33,467 nt of DNA from an uncultured Bacilli bacterium (GCA_944350305.1 CALVOO010000005.1:1-33467), one strand, 5' to 3'; shown: positions 25,036-33,327, counted from the first letter of the stretch. Numbers and translations: made by a program. The notes: generated from the letters alone by a model not told the origin.

Positions 25036-25909
25036 AAGAGTTTAAAATTTCCAAAAATTTCTTTTCCAAAGGACAAGTAAATTCCATAAACTCTTTTTTT
25101 ATTGGGTGAATAAAACCAATGTATCCAGCATGCAACATTTGCCCATATTTGTCAAAATTTTTTCCATACAAAGGATCATTTATAATTGGATGATTTATAT
25201 ATGCCATGTGAACTCTTATTTGATGAGTTCTCCCGGTTTCAAGTACACATTCAACCAAAGTTGAATTTTTAAATCTTTCCAATACTTTGAAATTAGTTAT
25301 AGCTTTCTTGCCATTTGCACATATCCCCATTTTGATTCTATCGTTTAATTTTCTTCCAATAGGCGCATCAATTTTGCCGGAATTTTCATTTATCACGCCT
25401 TCTACTAAAGCAATATATTTTCTTTTGATTTTTTTATTTTTAAAATCTTCACTTAAAATTCGATGAGCTTTATTAGTTTTAGATATTAGTAACAATCCGC
25501 TAGTATCTTTATCAATTCTGTGAACAATACCAGGTCTAAATTCACCGTTAATATCAGATAATTTACCTTTTGTATAGTGCATTAAAGCATTAACTAACGT
25601 TCCATTTTTGTTTCCAGCTCCTGGATGAACTACCATACCACTAGGCTTGTTAACAACTATTATATCATCATCCTCATAATAAATATCAAGTTTAATATTT
25701 TCGGGAATTATGTTTGGTGTATCATTTTTTAATTTAACAAGTATTATATCTCCTATCTTAGGTTTATACCCGCTTTTTACAATTTTATCATTAACTAATA
25801 TGTTACCTGAACTGATATTTTTTGTAATGTTATTTCTGCTTTCGCCAAGAATTTTAGATAAATATATATCAATTCTATTGTTTATTTTCTCAGTTATTTC
25901 TATTTTCAT
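25022..25909 (-). CDS. rluD: RluD-type 23S rRNA pseudouridine synthase
   Basis: A 295-residue RluA/RluD family enzyme. An N-terminal S4 RNA-binding domain (about residues 1-70) leads into the catalytic domain with HRIDKDTSG at 130-138, where D133 is the nucleophile, and GRTHQIRVHM further on. In Bacillus the homologue YlyB follows lspA, as here. The start at 25909 has GGAGG 6 bases upstream and overlaps the lspA end by 20 bases; earlier in-frame codons are inferior. Which uridines it modifies cannot be told from sequence. Confidence 0.93.
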   Translation of the reverse strand: MKIEITEKINNRIDIYLSKILGESRNNITKNISSGNILVNDKIVKSGYKPKIGDIILVKLKNDTPNIIPENIKLDIYYEDDDIIVVNKPSGMVVHPGAGNKNGTLVNALMHYTKGKLSDINGEFRPGIVHRIDKDTSGLLLISKTNKAHRILSEDFKNKKIKRKYIALVEGVINENSGKIDAPIGRKLNDRIKMGICANGKKAITNFKVLERFKNSTLVECVLETGRTHQIRVHMAYINHPIINDPLYGKNFDKYGQMLHAGYIGFIHPIKKEFMEFTCPLEKKFLEILNSFKNS

Positions 25910-26360
25910 TTTTATCCTCCATAATAAGTCCAATAGCAAACAAGATTGTCCCGAATACTATAAAAGAGTCTCCAATGTTAAAAATAGCAAAATCATAATT
26001 CCAAAAATCAAAATCTAAAAAATCAATAACGTGACCATAGACAAGTCTGTCAAATAAATTGCCAAGAAGCCCACCTATAACAAGGCTTATGGATGTTGTA
26101 ATTAAATTATTATGTATTCCTTTTTTTATCTCATAAATTAAATAAGCAAAAATTATAATTGAAATCAAAACAATAAAAACTATTTTACCATCCAATATGC
26201 CAAATGCTGCTCCATGGTTATTGACGTATGTAATATTAAAAAAATTTTTTATAATTGGTATACTCTCTCCTAATGATAAGTTGTCGATGACAAGTATTTT
26301 ACTAAGCCTATCTAATATAAAAATGATTGTTATAATTAAAATAATTTTTATAGTTTTCAT
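25890..26360 (-). CDS. lspA: Lipoprotein signal peptidase (signal peptidase II)
   Basis: A 156-residue four-helix aspartic protease that removes signal peptides from lipidated prolipoproteins. The catalytic pair is D104 in GNLFDR and D131 in FNIGDSFI; the NNHGAAFGIL segment is also diagnostic. The ATG at 26360 has AAGGTG 6 bases upstream and gives the normal family length; the frame extends 15 codons further but without a good site. It is coupled to rluD downstream. Confidence 0.95.
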   Translation of the reverse strand: MKTIKIILIITIIFILDRLSKILVIDNLSLGESIPIIKNFFNITYVNNHGAAFGILDGKIVFIVLISIIIFAYLIYEIKKGIHNNLITTSISLVIGGLLGNLFDRLVYGHVIDFLDFDFWNYDFAIFNIGDSFIVFGTILFAIGLIMEDKNENRNN

Positions 26361-26401
26361 TTCGTTCACCTTCTTCATTTTATAAAAAAAAAAAACTTTA
26401 T

Positions 26402-26632
26402 TCAAGTATTAATATTTTCAATAAGAATAACGTCGCTACCCATTTTTTTTATTTGTTCGAATTTAATTAAAACTTCATTGGATTCTGTAAAAAATAGTTT
26501 GTTTTTGTTTTTTTCTAAAACTAAGTCAGTTATTTTACCACTTTCATCAATAATGACGTCGATAATTCTACCTACAAATGAACCATCAATTAAATTAATT
26601 ATATTTTTTCTTTGTAACTCAGATAATCTCAT
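26402..26632 (-). CDS. ylmC: PRC-barrel protein of the YlmC/YmxH sporulation family
   Basis: A 76-residue single PRC-barrel protein beginning MRLSELQRKNIINLIDGSFVGRI, matching the YlmC/YmxH family that travels with sporulation genes in spore-forming Bacillota. Its biochemical role is unknown. It sits 22 bases after sigG, as ylmC lies near sigG in Bacillus. The ribosome site (AAAGTG) is weak. Confidence 0.88.
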   Translation of the reverse strand: MRLSELQRKNIINLIDGSFVGRIIDVIIDESGKITDLVLEKNKNKLFFTESNEVLIKFEQIKKMGSDVILIENINT

Positions 26633-26654
26633 AGTACACTTTATGAAAAAATAA

Positions 26655-27428
26655 TTATTTTATTAATCTTTTCATTGTTTTTATAGCATTTTTTTCAAGT
26701 CTAGATACTTGTGCTTGACTAATACCTATTTCTTCAGCAATTTCCATTTGAGTTTTTCCAACGATAAATCTGTTTATTAATATATCTCTTTCACGTTCTT
26801 TAATTTTCATAAGTGCTTTTCTCATACTTATAAGGTCATCTAATTCTTTATTTTCTTTTTTATCTTCAATTTGATCAAGTAAATAAATTGTGTCTCCTCC
26901 ATCATTATATATTGGTTCAAAAATACTCATCGGCTCCTTTAAACATAAAATTGCATTTGCAACTTCATATTCGCTAACTTCAAAGTGTTTTGCAATTTCA
27001 CTAGTAGTTGGTTCCGAATTATTATTATATGTATAATCCTCTTTAAATTTTAATATTTTATATGCTAAATCTTTAATGCTTCTACTAATTCTAATTGGGT
27101 TATTATCTCTAATGTATCTTTTAATTTCTCCCTCAATCATTAATACTGCATAAGTGCTAAATCTCACATTATGCGAAAGATCAAAATTGTCGATTGCTTT
27201 TATTAATCCAATGCATCCTATCTGGAATAGATCATCCATATTATCGGTTTTATTATGATATTTTTTTAATATTGACAAAACTAATTTTAAATTTCCATTA
27301 ACTAATGTGTCTTTAGCAGTTTTATCGCCTTTTTTAAGCTTTCTAAATAATTCAATCATTTCTTTATGCTTTAATACCGTTAAATTACTAGTCTTTATAC
27401 CTGTTATTTCTACCTTGTTTTTTGCCAT
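26655..27428 (-). CDS. sigG: RNA polymerase sporulation sigma factor SigG
   Basis: A 257-residue sigma factor close to Bacillus SigG, which runs late forespore transcription. The N-terminus NKVEITGIKTSNLTVLK, region 2 (DDLFQIGCIGLIKAIDNFDLSH), the SIFEPIYNDGGD block and the region 4 helix-turn-helix (TQMEIAEEIGISQAQVSRLEK) are characteristic. AGGTGA lies 6 bases before the ATG. It follows sigE after a terminator and has its own candidate SigF-type promoter, so it would be switched on in the forespore. It is the best single sign that this organism makes endospores. Confidence 0.96.
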   Translation of the reverse strand: MAKNKVEITGIKTSNLTVLKHKEMIELFRKLKKGDKTAKDTLVNGNLKLVLSILKKYHNKTDNMDDLFQIGCIGLIKAIDNFDLSHNVRFSTYAVLMIEGEIKRYIRDNNPIRISRSIKDLAYKILKFKEDYTYNNNSEPTTSEIAKHFEVSEYEVANAILCLKEPMSIFEPIYNDGGDTIYLLDQIEDKKENKELDDLISMRKALMKIKERERDILINRFIVGKTQMEIAEEIGISQAQVSRLEKNAIKTMKRLIK

Positions 27429-27446
27429 CTTATATCACCTATTATA

Positions 27447-27475
27447 TATTTGGCGATATTCGTACTTTTTTATAC
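27447..27475 (-). promoter_or_regulatory. Candidate SigF-dependent promoter of sigG
   Basis: On the minus strand GTATA is followed after 15 bases by CGCCAAATA. The SigF pattern is GYATA, about 15 bases, GGNNANA; the -35 matches fully and the -10 partly. It lies directly after the sigE terminator and 18 bases before sigG, where Bacillus has its SigF promoter. Confidence 0.5.
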
Positions 27476-27501
27476 AAAAAAAGTATAAAATAATTATACT
27501 T
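27475..27501 (-). terminator. Terminator of spoIIGA-sigE
   Basis: Minus-strand stem AAGTATAA/TTATACTT with a five-base loop and seven T residues, overlapping the sigE stop codon. Confidence 0.8.
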
Positions 27502-28174
27502 TCATTAAATTTTGTAATTTTTTAATTGTTTTTTTCTCTATTCTTGATATATAAGACTGACTTATTCCTAACATGTCTGCTACCTCTTTTTGCGTAAATT
27601 CTTCACTGCCCATTAACCCGTATCGCATTTTAATAATTTCTTTATCTCTTTTATTTAATTTTTCAATTTCTTTTAATAAAATTAGTTTATCTATTTTTTC
27701 TTCGTAAGATTTAGGAATAAGTTCAGGATCTGTTCCAAAAACATCTTCTAAATGCAATTCATTTCCTTCTCCGTCAAAATTAATTGAATCTTCAAAGCTT
27801 ATCTCAGTATTTCTTTTTTTATTTTTTCTTAAAAACATTAATATCTCATTTTCTATACATCTTGAAGCATATGTAGCAAGCTTTATATTTTTGTCAGGCT
27901 TATAAGTTTTAATTCCTTTTATTAGTCCAATTGATCCTATGCTTACTAAATCTTCTAATGTCTCGTTAGTATTGTCATATTTTTTTGCTAAAAATACTAC
28001 AAGCCTTAAGTTATGTTCAATTAGCTTATTTCTTGCATTTAAATCTCCATTATTACTTTTTATCACTAATTCTAATTCCGTATCTTTATCTAAAGGTGGT
28101 GGCAATATATCTGTACTGCCTACATAATATATCTCTTTTTTAAATAATTTTATTAATAAATCTAGTATCTTCAT
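27494..28174 (-). CDS. sigE: RNA polymerase sporulation sigma factor pro-SigE
   Basis: A 226-residue sigma factor made as an inactive precursor. The basic, hydrophobic pro-region (about residues 1-17) precedes EIYYVGSTDILPPPL, matching the cleavage zone of Bacillus pro-SigE. Region 2 (EDLVSIGSIGLIKGI) and region 4 (TQKEVADMLGISQSYISRIEKK) are intact. SigE directs early mother-cell transcription after cleavage by SpoIIGA, whose gene lies immediately upstream and overlaps as ATGA, with GGAGG inside the spoIIGA end. Confidence 0.97.
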   Translation of the reverse strand: MKILDLLIKLFKKEIYYVGSTDILPPPLDKDTELELVIKSNNGDLNARNKLIEHNLRLVVFLAKKYDNTNETLEDLVSIGSIGLIKGIKTYKPDKNIKLATYASRCIENEILMFLRKNKKRNTEISFEDSINFDGEGNELHLEDVFGTDPELIPKSYEEKIDKLILLKEIEKLNKRDKEIIKMRYGLMGSEEFTQKEVADMLGISQSYISRIEKKTIKKLQNLMKV

Positions 28175-28965
28175 ATTTTTTCCTCCATTAATATATTTAA
28201 TAAACAGTCTATCCCATCTATTTTTATTTTATTTTCACTTATACCAATAACCACATTGTTTTTTAAACCAATTCCATCAATATATACATATTTTGGCACT
28301 ATACATTTAATAATTCCGTCATAATTTAATGTCTTGTACGGTACTAAAATATAATTGTTTGCTCTCATGTAATCACTGATTTCTTTATTATGAGCTATAA
28401 TAACGTATTTACCACCATAAGGTTCAGTCAATGTATTTCCACTATCAACGTAACCATTTAACTCAACAATTTTATTGTTATTTAAATAAACATTTACTTT
28501 TTTTCTATTTGTATAAAATAATCTCAATTCTTTAATTTGCTTAGTATAAATATATAATATAACTGGACTAAATATTCCAACAACTAAAAAATTAAGTTTA
28601 AAATTATTATTGATAAAAGTAATTCCAACTTTTTCGTAACCTATTTGTATATTTAAAAAATATAAAAAACCGCCCAATATTATGCTAGTAGTATAAAAAT
28701 ATAAAAGATTATTAAAAAAATATTTTATATCTTTATATCCAAAAGCAATTAATATTAATATACTACTTAATATTAACTTATATAAAAATAATAGAAAGTT
28801 ATTCATATTAATAAATAAGATTAAAATTGATAAACTACCAATAAAAGTAGAGAATAATATTCTTTTCATTTTAGCATTTCTTCTAAGTATTATAGAAATT
28901 GTTACAAGTATTAAAAAGTCTATTATAAAATTTAAAAGTAAAATTAAATCAATATATACTTTCAT
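28171..28965 (-). CDS. spoIIGA: Sporulation sigma-E processing peptidase SpoIIGA
   Basis: A 264-residue membrane protease. Five hydrophobic helices fill roughly residues 1-145, followed by a soluble aspartic-protease-like domain with D174 in YVDSGNTLTEP, the catalytic motif. It cleaves pro-SigE in the mother cell on a signal from the forespore. I start at the ATG at 28965, preceded by GGTG; a TTG four codons earlier is less likely. It forms a two-gene operon with sigE, as in other spore formers. Confidence 0.94.
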   Translation of the reverse strand: MKVYIDLILLLNFIIDFLILVTISIILRRNAKMKRILFSTFIGSLSILILFINMNNFLLFLYKLILSSILILIAFGYKDIKYFFNNLLYFYTTSIILGGFLYFLNIQIGYEKVGITFINNNFKLNFLVVGIFSPVILYIYTKQIKELRLFYTNRKKVNVYLNNNKIVELNGYVDSGNTLTEPYGGKYVIIAHNKEISDYMRANNYILVPYKTLNYDGIIKCIVPKYVYIDGIGLKNNVVIGISENKIKIDGIDCLLNILMEEKI

Positions 28966-28982
28966 ATTGGTCACCAATTAAA

Positions 28983-29018
28983 ATTATATAAAAACGACAA
29001 GTATTAATTTGTCGTTTA
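28983..29018 (-). promoter_or_regulatory. spoIIGA promoter region overlapping a hairpin
   Basis: A minus-strand TATAAT (28988-28983) has no matching -35 at 17 bases. Upstream lies the inverted repeat AAACGACAA/TTGTCGTTT (28992-29000 and 29009-29017), followed by T residues, which terminates the 29016-29774 gene. Its arms resemble Spo0A boxes (TTTGTCGAA): one arm reads TTTGTCGTT. In Bacillus spoIIG is a Spo0A-activated promoter with a poor -35. The terminator reading is solid; the Spo0A reading is speculative. Confidence 0.45.
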
Positions 29019-29774
29019 ATGTTCTACGTAATCCCATAATTTATATTGATGTGCTTGTCCTGAGTCAATCAAAGATTCAATTCTTTCTTTTTCTCTAAGT
29101 TCCATTTCTTCTTTATTTCTTATTAATTCTGCAATATATCTCTTGGCACGATAATTTCGTGAACCGTTTTCTTTTTTTATAAAACTATTAAAAAAATCAT
29201 ATGCAGGTTTAATTAAAATTTCAGGTGAATGTGTATTATTATCTACTCTATTTTTATATAATAATAACTTTTCTAAGTGATAAAATACTTCCATATTTTT
29301 ACATTTATTTATGTAGTTATCACTAAATAACTCATATACAAAATCAGAATCAAGGCATCTATCAATAATTGCGTTCCTTAAATATGAATTTTCTAAATAT
29401 TTTTTATCTTTTTCATAAAAAACTGGTAAATTTGTTATACTACCATTTGATCTTAATGCAATATTAATTGGCCTAGTTTCTAATTTTTTATCTCTACAAA
29501 ATTCTATATAGTTTTTATAATTTGTTGTAGATTTATCTATTTCATCCAAAAAATCTGGTTCAAAAAGTTTTAAAAACTTTCTATAGATTACTACAAATCT
29601 TAATTTTTGTTCTTTTAATTCATAATCAGAATAAAAATATTTTTCTTTTTTGCTTTTATTTAAAGTCTTTAACGTTTCTATAAAATGAATTGCTGAAGAA
29701 TAATCTTTAAAAGCTTCTACTTCTGTACCATAACTTTGAACTATTGTATATCTCTTTATTTTTTTTGATTTCAT
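29016..29774 (-). CDS. Uncharacterised soluble protein, last gene of a three-gene cluster
   Basis: A 252-residue protein I do not recognise. It has no signal peptide and no membrane segment, and looks mixed alpha/beta at first (KRYTIVQSYGTEVEAFKDYSSAI) with a long, highly charged helix near the end (about residues 215-242). Several YxxxF and KYLEN-type segments suggest helical packing. AAGGAG lies 8 bases before the ATG. A hairpin separates it from the cysteine-rich membrane protein gene upstream, 50 bases away, so it may be read through or expressed separately. A terminator follows. No function is proposed. Confidence 0.7.
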   Translation of the reverse strand: MKSKKIKRYTIVQSYGTEVEAFKDYSSAIHFIETLKTLNKSKKEKYFYSDYELKEQKLRFVVIYRKFLKLFEPDFLDEIDKSTTNYKNYIEFCRDKKLETRPINIALRSNGSITNLPVFYEKDKKYLENSYLRNAIIDRCLDSDFVYELFSDNYINKCKNMEVFYHLEKLLLYKNRVDNNTHSPEILIKPAYDFFNSFIKKENGSRNYRAKRYIAELIRNKEEMELREKERIESLIDSGQAHQYKLWDYVEH

Positions 29775-29795
29775 TTTTAAATCTCCTTATAATTA

Positions 29796-29819
29796 AAGCA
29801 ACAGAAATTTCTGTTGCTT
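29796..29819 (-). terminator. Perfect 24-base palindrome after the cysteine-rich protein gene
   Basis: AAGCAACAGAAA/TTTCTGTTGCTT is a perfect inverted repeat with no spacer, just after the stop at 29825. The following minus-strand sequence (TAATTATAAGG) has little T run, so termination may be partial and the downstream gene could be read through. Confidence 0.5.
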
Positions 29820-29824
29820 ATTAT

Positions 29825-31096
29825 TTATATTGCCACACTTCTTGTTTTTCCTGTTCTTTCCCAGCCTTCTAATGTTTCAGAAGTACTCCATTTATATTTA
29901 TATTTTGTAATCTGAGATATATTAGTAACAGGTTTTTTAAAAATATTAGACAAACATAATTTCAAATTAGAATTATAAGTATATCCATTAGGACATGTAT
30001 TTGCTGTTTCTATTTTATCCGTACCATAACACTTTAAATTTTCTCCTGATCCAATTTGCGTAACTGTTTGCTCTGGACAGTAATATTCAGTTGCTGTTTC
30101 AGTTTTATAACATATTTTGGAATTTGTTGATTCATAATCATTACATTCTTGGTATGGCACTTGAACAGGAACTTTCTCAGTGTATGTAACAGTATATGGT
30201 ACACTTACATTTGAACAAGTTTTTTTCGGAACAGTCTTGTAACATGTATTACATGATGTAGTATATTTTCCATTAACAAATTTTGTTGTACATTCACAAG
30301 CATAAGATTCTTTTTCATATTTAGTTGTACACTCTTGCTCAGTTTTATATTCAATACGTTCAAAGGTTTCTGTCTTGTATTCAGTTCTATATTTTGTCGT
30401 ACATATAGTTTCAGTATCAATTTCACTACAATCGTAAGAAACTTCTTTGTTATAGTCTTTTTTTAATGTCTCTAATAATTTGTCTATTGTTTCATAACTA
30501 GTTTCTGCTTTAGTAGTTGCATAACACATTCCATTAATCAAAGTACTATATAAACTACTATCACATTTGGTTGATGTTTCATTAACTGTATAAGCTTGCC
30601 TAAATTCATATTGTAGTTGTTTAGCAATTTCTTCATTTTCATCTTTTAGTTCTGTTTCGCATTTATTACCTTCACAGTAATCATAACATCCTAATGTTTC
30701 AATTATATATGAACTTTCAGTATCGCAAACTAAATTCACTTTTAATGAGTATTCTTCTTCACTTTCCTTAGTAACTTGTACGTATGATTCGTTGGTGTCA
30801 CAAGGATTACCATCTTTATCAACAAAAGGTATAATTAAATTTTTATTAATCATATCTTGTAAAGTCATTTCTGCTTTATCCCCTATGTTTTTTGGTAATC
30901 TTTCATTAGTATAATAACTCTTGGCTGCGTCTTGCATATAAGATATGTTTTCTCTAAATACATTACTATAAAATGCTGTCATATTAGGAACTTTTGGAAA
31001 TAGCCACATTAATAAAAGTATGAAAATCGCAAAAAATATAACTTTTATAATTAAATCTTTCCAATTGATTCCAGGATTTTTTTCACTACTATACAT
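29825..31096 (-). CDS. Pilin-like membrane protein with cysteine-rich repeat region
   Basis: A 423-residue protein of unknown function. One membrane helix (about residues 16-34) follows a short polar N-terminus. Residues 45-145 repeat the ectodomain pattern of the two pilin-like proteins at 16842-17613: an AAKSYYTNE helix, TLQDMINKNLI, a cysteine, SYVQV and a later cysteine. Beyond this come about 270 residues rich in cysteine, threonine, tyrosine and lysine, with CTTKY/F repeated three times and runs of TEYKTE type, ending in WSTSETLEGWERTG. The many cysteines suggest an extracellular, disulfide-linked stalk or adhesin. GGGGGA precedes the ATG. It follows the upstream membrane protein by 18 bases. 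Confidence 0.78.
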   Translation of the reverse strand: MYSSEKNPGINWKDLIIKVIFFAIFILLLMWLFPKVPNMTAFYSNVFRENISYMQDAAKSYYTNERLPKNIGDKAEMTLQDMINKNLIIPFVDKDGNPCDTNESYVQVTKESEEEYSLKVNLVCDTESSYIIETLGCYDYCEGNKCETELKDENEEIAKQLQYEFRQAYTVNETSTKCDSSLYSTLINGMCYATTKAETSYETIDKLLETLKKDYNKEVSYDCSEIDTETICTTKYRTEYKTETFERIEYKTEQECTTKYEKESYACECTTKFVNGKYTTSCNTCYKTVPKKTCSNVSVPYTVTYTEKVPVQVPYQECNDYESTNSKICYKTETATEYYCPEQTVTQIGSGENLKCYGTDKIETANTCPNGYTYNSNLKLCLSNIFKKPVTNISQITKYKYKWSTSETLEGWERTGKTRSVAI

Positions 31097-31114
31097 TTTA
31101 ATTTCCCCCTCTCA

Positions 31115-32575
31115 TTAATTATTTTTATATACGTATTGAGATTTATATTCTAATTCTTTGTTTAAGTCGTAATAAAATTCTTCACTAATAATTTGGTAAC
31201 CATCTGGTGCATTGACTGCCAACGTCGCATCATTACTTATTCCTAAAATTATGGCATTAAATATATCTTCTACTGGTATTTTTTTAGTTTCACCTGAATA
31301 GTAATCTATGCAGACATCCGTACATACTGTTTTGCTGTTTGCATTTTCATATTCCATTACATATGAACTATACCTCTCAGTTGAAATACCTAATGCTAAT
31401 AATCTTTGGTCTGGCTCAAAATTGTAAGGATTTGTTCCACTATACATTCCTTGTAATACCCAATCGTTATACATTTCTTCTCCTAGTTTTTGAGTATTTA
31501 ATTCAAAGCTTTCCCAATTTTTTGTGTTTCTAGCTTCGGCAATAGAATTATATAAAACGTCATATTTTTCTGCAAACTTTTGCAATTTTATATCGTCTGT
31601 TACAATATCAGCGTAATTTACATTATATATCTTGTCAAGCTGTGGAGATGATGGGTAGTTTGCAAATAAATCACATCTTGCTTCAATATATTTATTTATA
31701 GCATTTGGTGAATATTGTTGCTCATTATTAATTAAAGGTAATTCTCCATTAGAAATTCTTATTATGTTTACTAATGTTTCTAATTCTTCGCCATCAAAAT
31801 CATGTTCTATTTCACTTAAATATTCCATGTCATCCAAAATTTCTTCGGATTTTGCATATATACCTTCAACATCATCAGATTGTAAAATTTCGCTACTTTC
31901 TACAGCAGGCGTTAAATCGATAGAAGGTGTGCTCTCGATGCCATTTGTTATATAATTAGTCGTATTTGGAGTAACTGTAATTGTTGGTGTTTCAATTATT
32001 TCTTTTTTGGAATTTCCACATTGTTTAATAGTCGAAACAACCAATACTATTAATGATGCTCCAAAAACCGTATATAAAATTCTTCTTATTTTGTGATTTT
32101 TCTTTTTATTTTTATTATCTGTATTATTTTTTGGACTATTTTCTTTATTTTCGTCCTTTTCTGTTACATTGTCGTTATTATTTTTGTTTTTCTCATTATT
32201 TTCATCTTTATCCTTAGATTCTATATAGTAAGCTTCTAATTCTTCTTCAGCTTCAACCAAAATTTCTATTTTTTCATCATATAATTCTTTCAAAGTTTTT
32301 TTAGTTTGAGGTTTTTTTTCAGCTGAAATTAATTGATCTAATTCTTCAACTTTCTTACATAAGTCTTCGTATGATACGTAATCCTGATTTATAGATTTTA
32401 TCTCTGCATCTATATCTTCAATCATATCATTTAATTCAAGGATTCTTGATCTACCTTTGCGACTTAAATATCCTTCGTTTCCCTTTAATCTTTTTAATTC
32501 TTTCGCAAGTTCTTTCTTTTCCTTTTTTAGATTTTCTAGTCTTTCGCTTATAGCTTTTAATAATTCACTTTTCAT
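31115..32575 (-). CDS. Membrane protein with cytoplasmic coiled coil and extracellular domain
   Basis: A 486-residue protein I do not recognise. Residues 1-120 are a charged coiled coil (lysine, glutamate, leucine heptads), 120-160 a linker rich in asparagine, lysine and aspartate, 166-183 a membrane helix, and the rest an extracellular region with a threonine/proline-rich stem (about 190-225) and a folded, acidic, tyrosine-rich domain. Topology is inferred from the lysine- and arginine-rich flank before the helix. The ATG at 32575 has a GGGGGA site 6 bases upstream and a consensus promoter further up. It opens the cluster with the cysteine-rich pilin-like protein; the two may form an envelope complex linked to an intracellular scaffold. 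Confidence 0.75.
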   Translation of the reverse strand: MKSELLKAISERLENLKKEKKELAKELKRLKGNEGYLSRKGRSRILELNDMIEDIDAEIKSINQDYVSYEDLCKKVEELDQLISAEKKPQTKKTLKELYDEKIEILVEAEEELEAYYIESKDKDENNEKNKNNNDNVTEKDENKENSPKNNTDNKNKKKNHKIRRILYTVFGASLIVLVVSTIKQCGNSKKEIIETPTITVTPNTTNYITNGIESTPSIDLTPAVESSEILQSDDVEGIYAKSEEILDDMEYLSEIEHDFDGEELETLVNIIRISNGELPLINNEQQYSPNAINKYIEARCDLFANYPSSPQLDKIYNVNYADIVTDDIKLQKFAEKYDVLYNSIAEARNTKNWESFELNTQKLGEEMYNDWVLQGMYSGTNPYNFEPDQRLLALGISTERYSSYVMEYENANSKTVCTDVCIDYYSGETKKIPVEDIFNAIILGISNDATLAVNAPDGYQIISEEFYYDLNKELEYKSQYVYKNN

Positions 32576-32605
32576 AACCATTCCCCCTTTTGTGAATATG
32601 CACAT

Positions 32606-32634
32606 ATTATACTACACTTTACACTTTTTGTCAA
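32606..32634 (-). promoter_or_regulatory. Consensus promoter of the three-gene envelope cluster
   Basis: Minus-strand TTGACA and TATAAT with a 17-base spacer, a perfect sigma-A match and the strongest promoter in the window. Confidence 0.9.
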
Positions 32635-32658
32635 ATTTTATCGTTTAATTTAGAAAAA

Positions 32659-33258
32659 CTATTCGTATTCACTAACTGGTTTAAAACTTTTCCTGTGTTC
32701 GTTTATTATACCATATTTTTTTATTGATTCAATGTGTTTCTTTGTTCCATAGCCTTTGTTATTAGCAAAATCGTACATTGGATATTTTTTATCCAGTTCA
32801 TACATCATATTGTCTCTTGTTACTTTTGCAATTATGCTAGCTGCTGCTATACTTTGGCTTTTAGCATCACCTTTTATAATAGATAGTGAAGGTATATCTA
32901 GTTCTAGTTTCATAGCATCAATTAATAAATAATCTGGTTTAAAGCTTAAATTTTTAACTGCCAGAATCATTGCTTCCTTTGTTGCTTCGTAAATATTTAT
33001 TTCATCAATCCTTTTATTTGAGATTATGCCTATACCAATTGAGATTGCATTTTCACAAATTATTTTGTATAACTCGTTTCTTTTTTTTTCACTTAGCTTT
33101 TTAGAATCATTGATTCTTTCATCAAAAAAATTTTTTGGTAATATCACTGCAGCTGCTACAACAGGTCCTGCTAATGGCCCACGCCCTACTTCATCTATGC
33201 CTGCAATTAATTTTATTCCTTCATTATATAAATCATTTTCATACTTTAACATTTCCAT
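32659..33258 (-). CDS. rnhB: Ribonuclease HII
   Basis: A 199-residue RNase HII, which cuts RNA in RNA-DNA hybrids and removes single ribonucleotides from DNA. The acidic site starts with D22-E23 in [13 protein letters not shown], with a further aspartate in LLIDAM and the [17 protein letters not shown] segment of the family. I start at the ATG at 33258. A TTG six codons upstream is unlikely because it overlaps the promoter -10. There is no clear ribosome site, and the predicted transcript begins only a few bases before the ATG, so translation may be nearly leaderless; a second ATG two codons on is possible. Confidence 0.95.
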   Translation of the reverse strand: MEMLKYENDLYNEGIKLIAGIDEVGRGPLAGPVVAAAVILPKNFFDERINDSKKLSEKKRNELYKIICENAISIGIGIISNKRIDEINIYEATKEAMILAVKNLSFKPDYLLIDAMKLELDIPSLSIIKGDAKSQSIAAASIIAKVTRDNMMYELDKKYPMYDFANNKGYGTKKHIESIKKYGIINEHRKSFKPVSEYE

Positions 33259-33267
33259 AGTAATTTT

Positions 33268-33297
33268 ATTATACAATAGTAAATTGAAATTTTACAA
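33268..33297 (-). promoter_or_regulatory. Promoter of rnhB giving a near-leaderless transcript
   Basis: Minus-strand TTGTAA and TATAAT separated by 18 bases. The -10 ends 9 bases before the rnhB ATG, leaving a leader of about 0-4 bases. Confidence 0.6.
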
Positions 33298-33327
33298 GTT
33301 TAATTAAATGTTGTTATCATTTAAATT

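Noticed and set aside
29825-31096. Cysteine-rich repeats as a CRISPR or DNA-level tandem repeat
   Set aside because: The repeats are short, degenerate and in frame at protein level; no constant-length repeat and spacer pattern exists.
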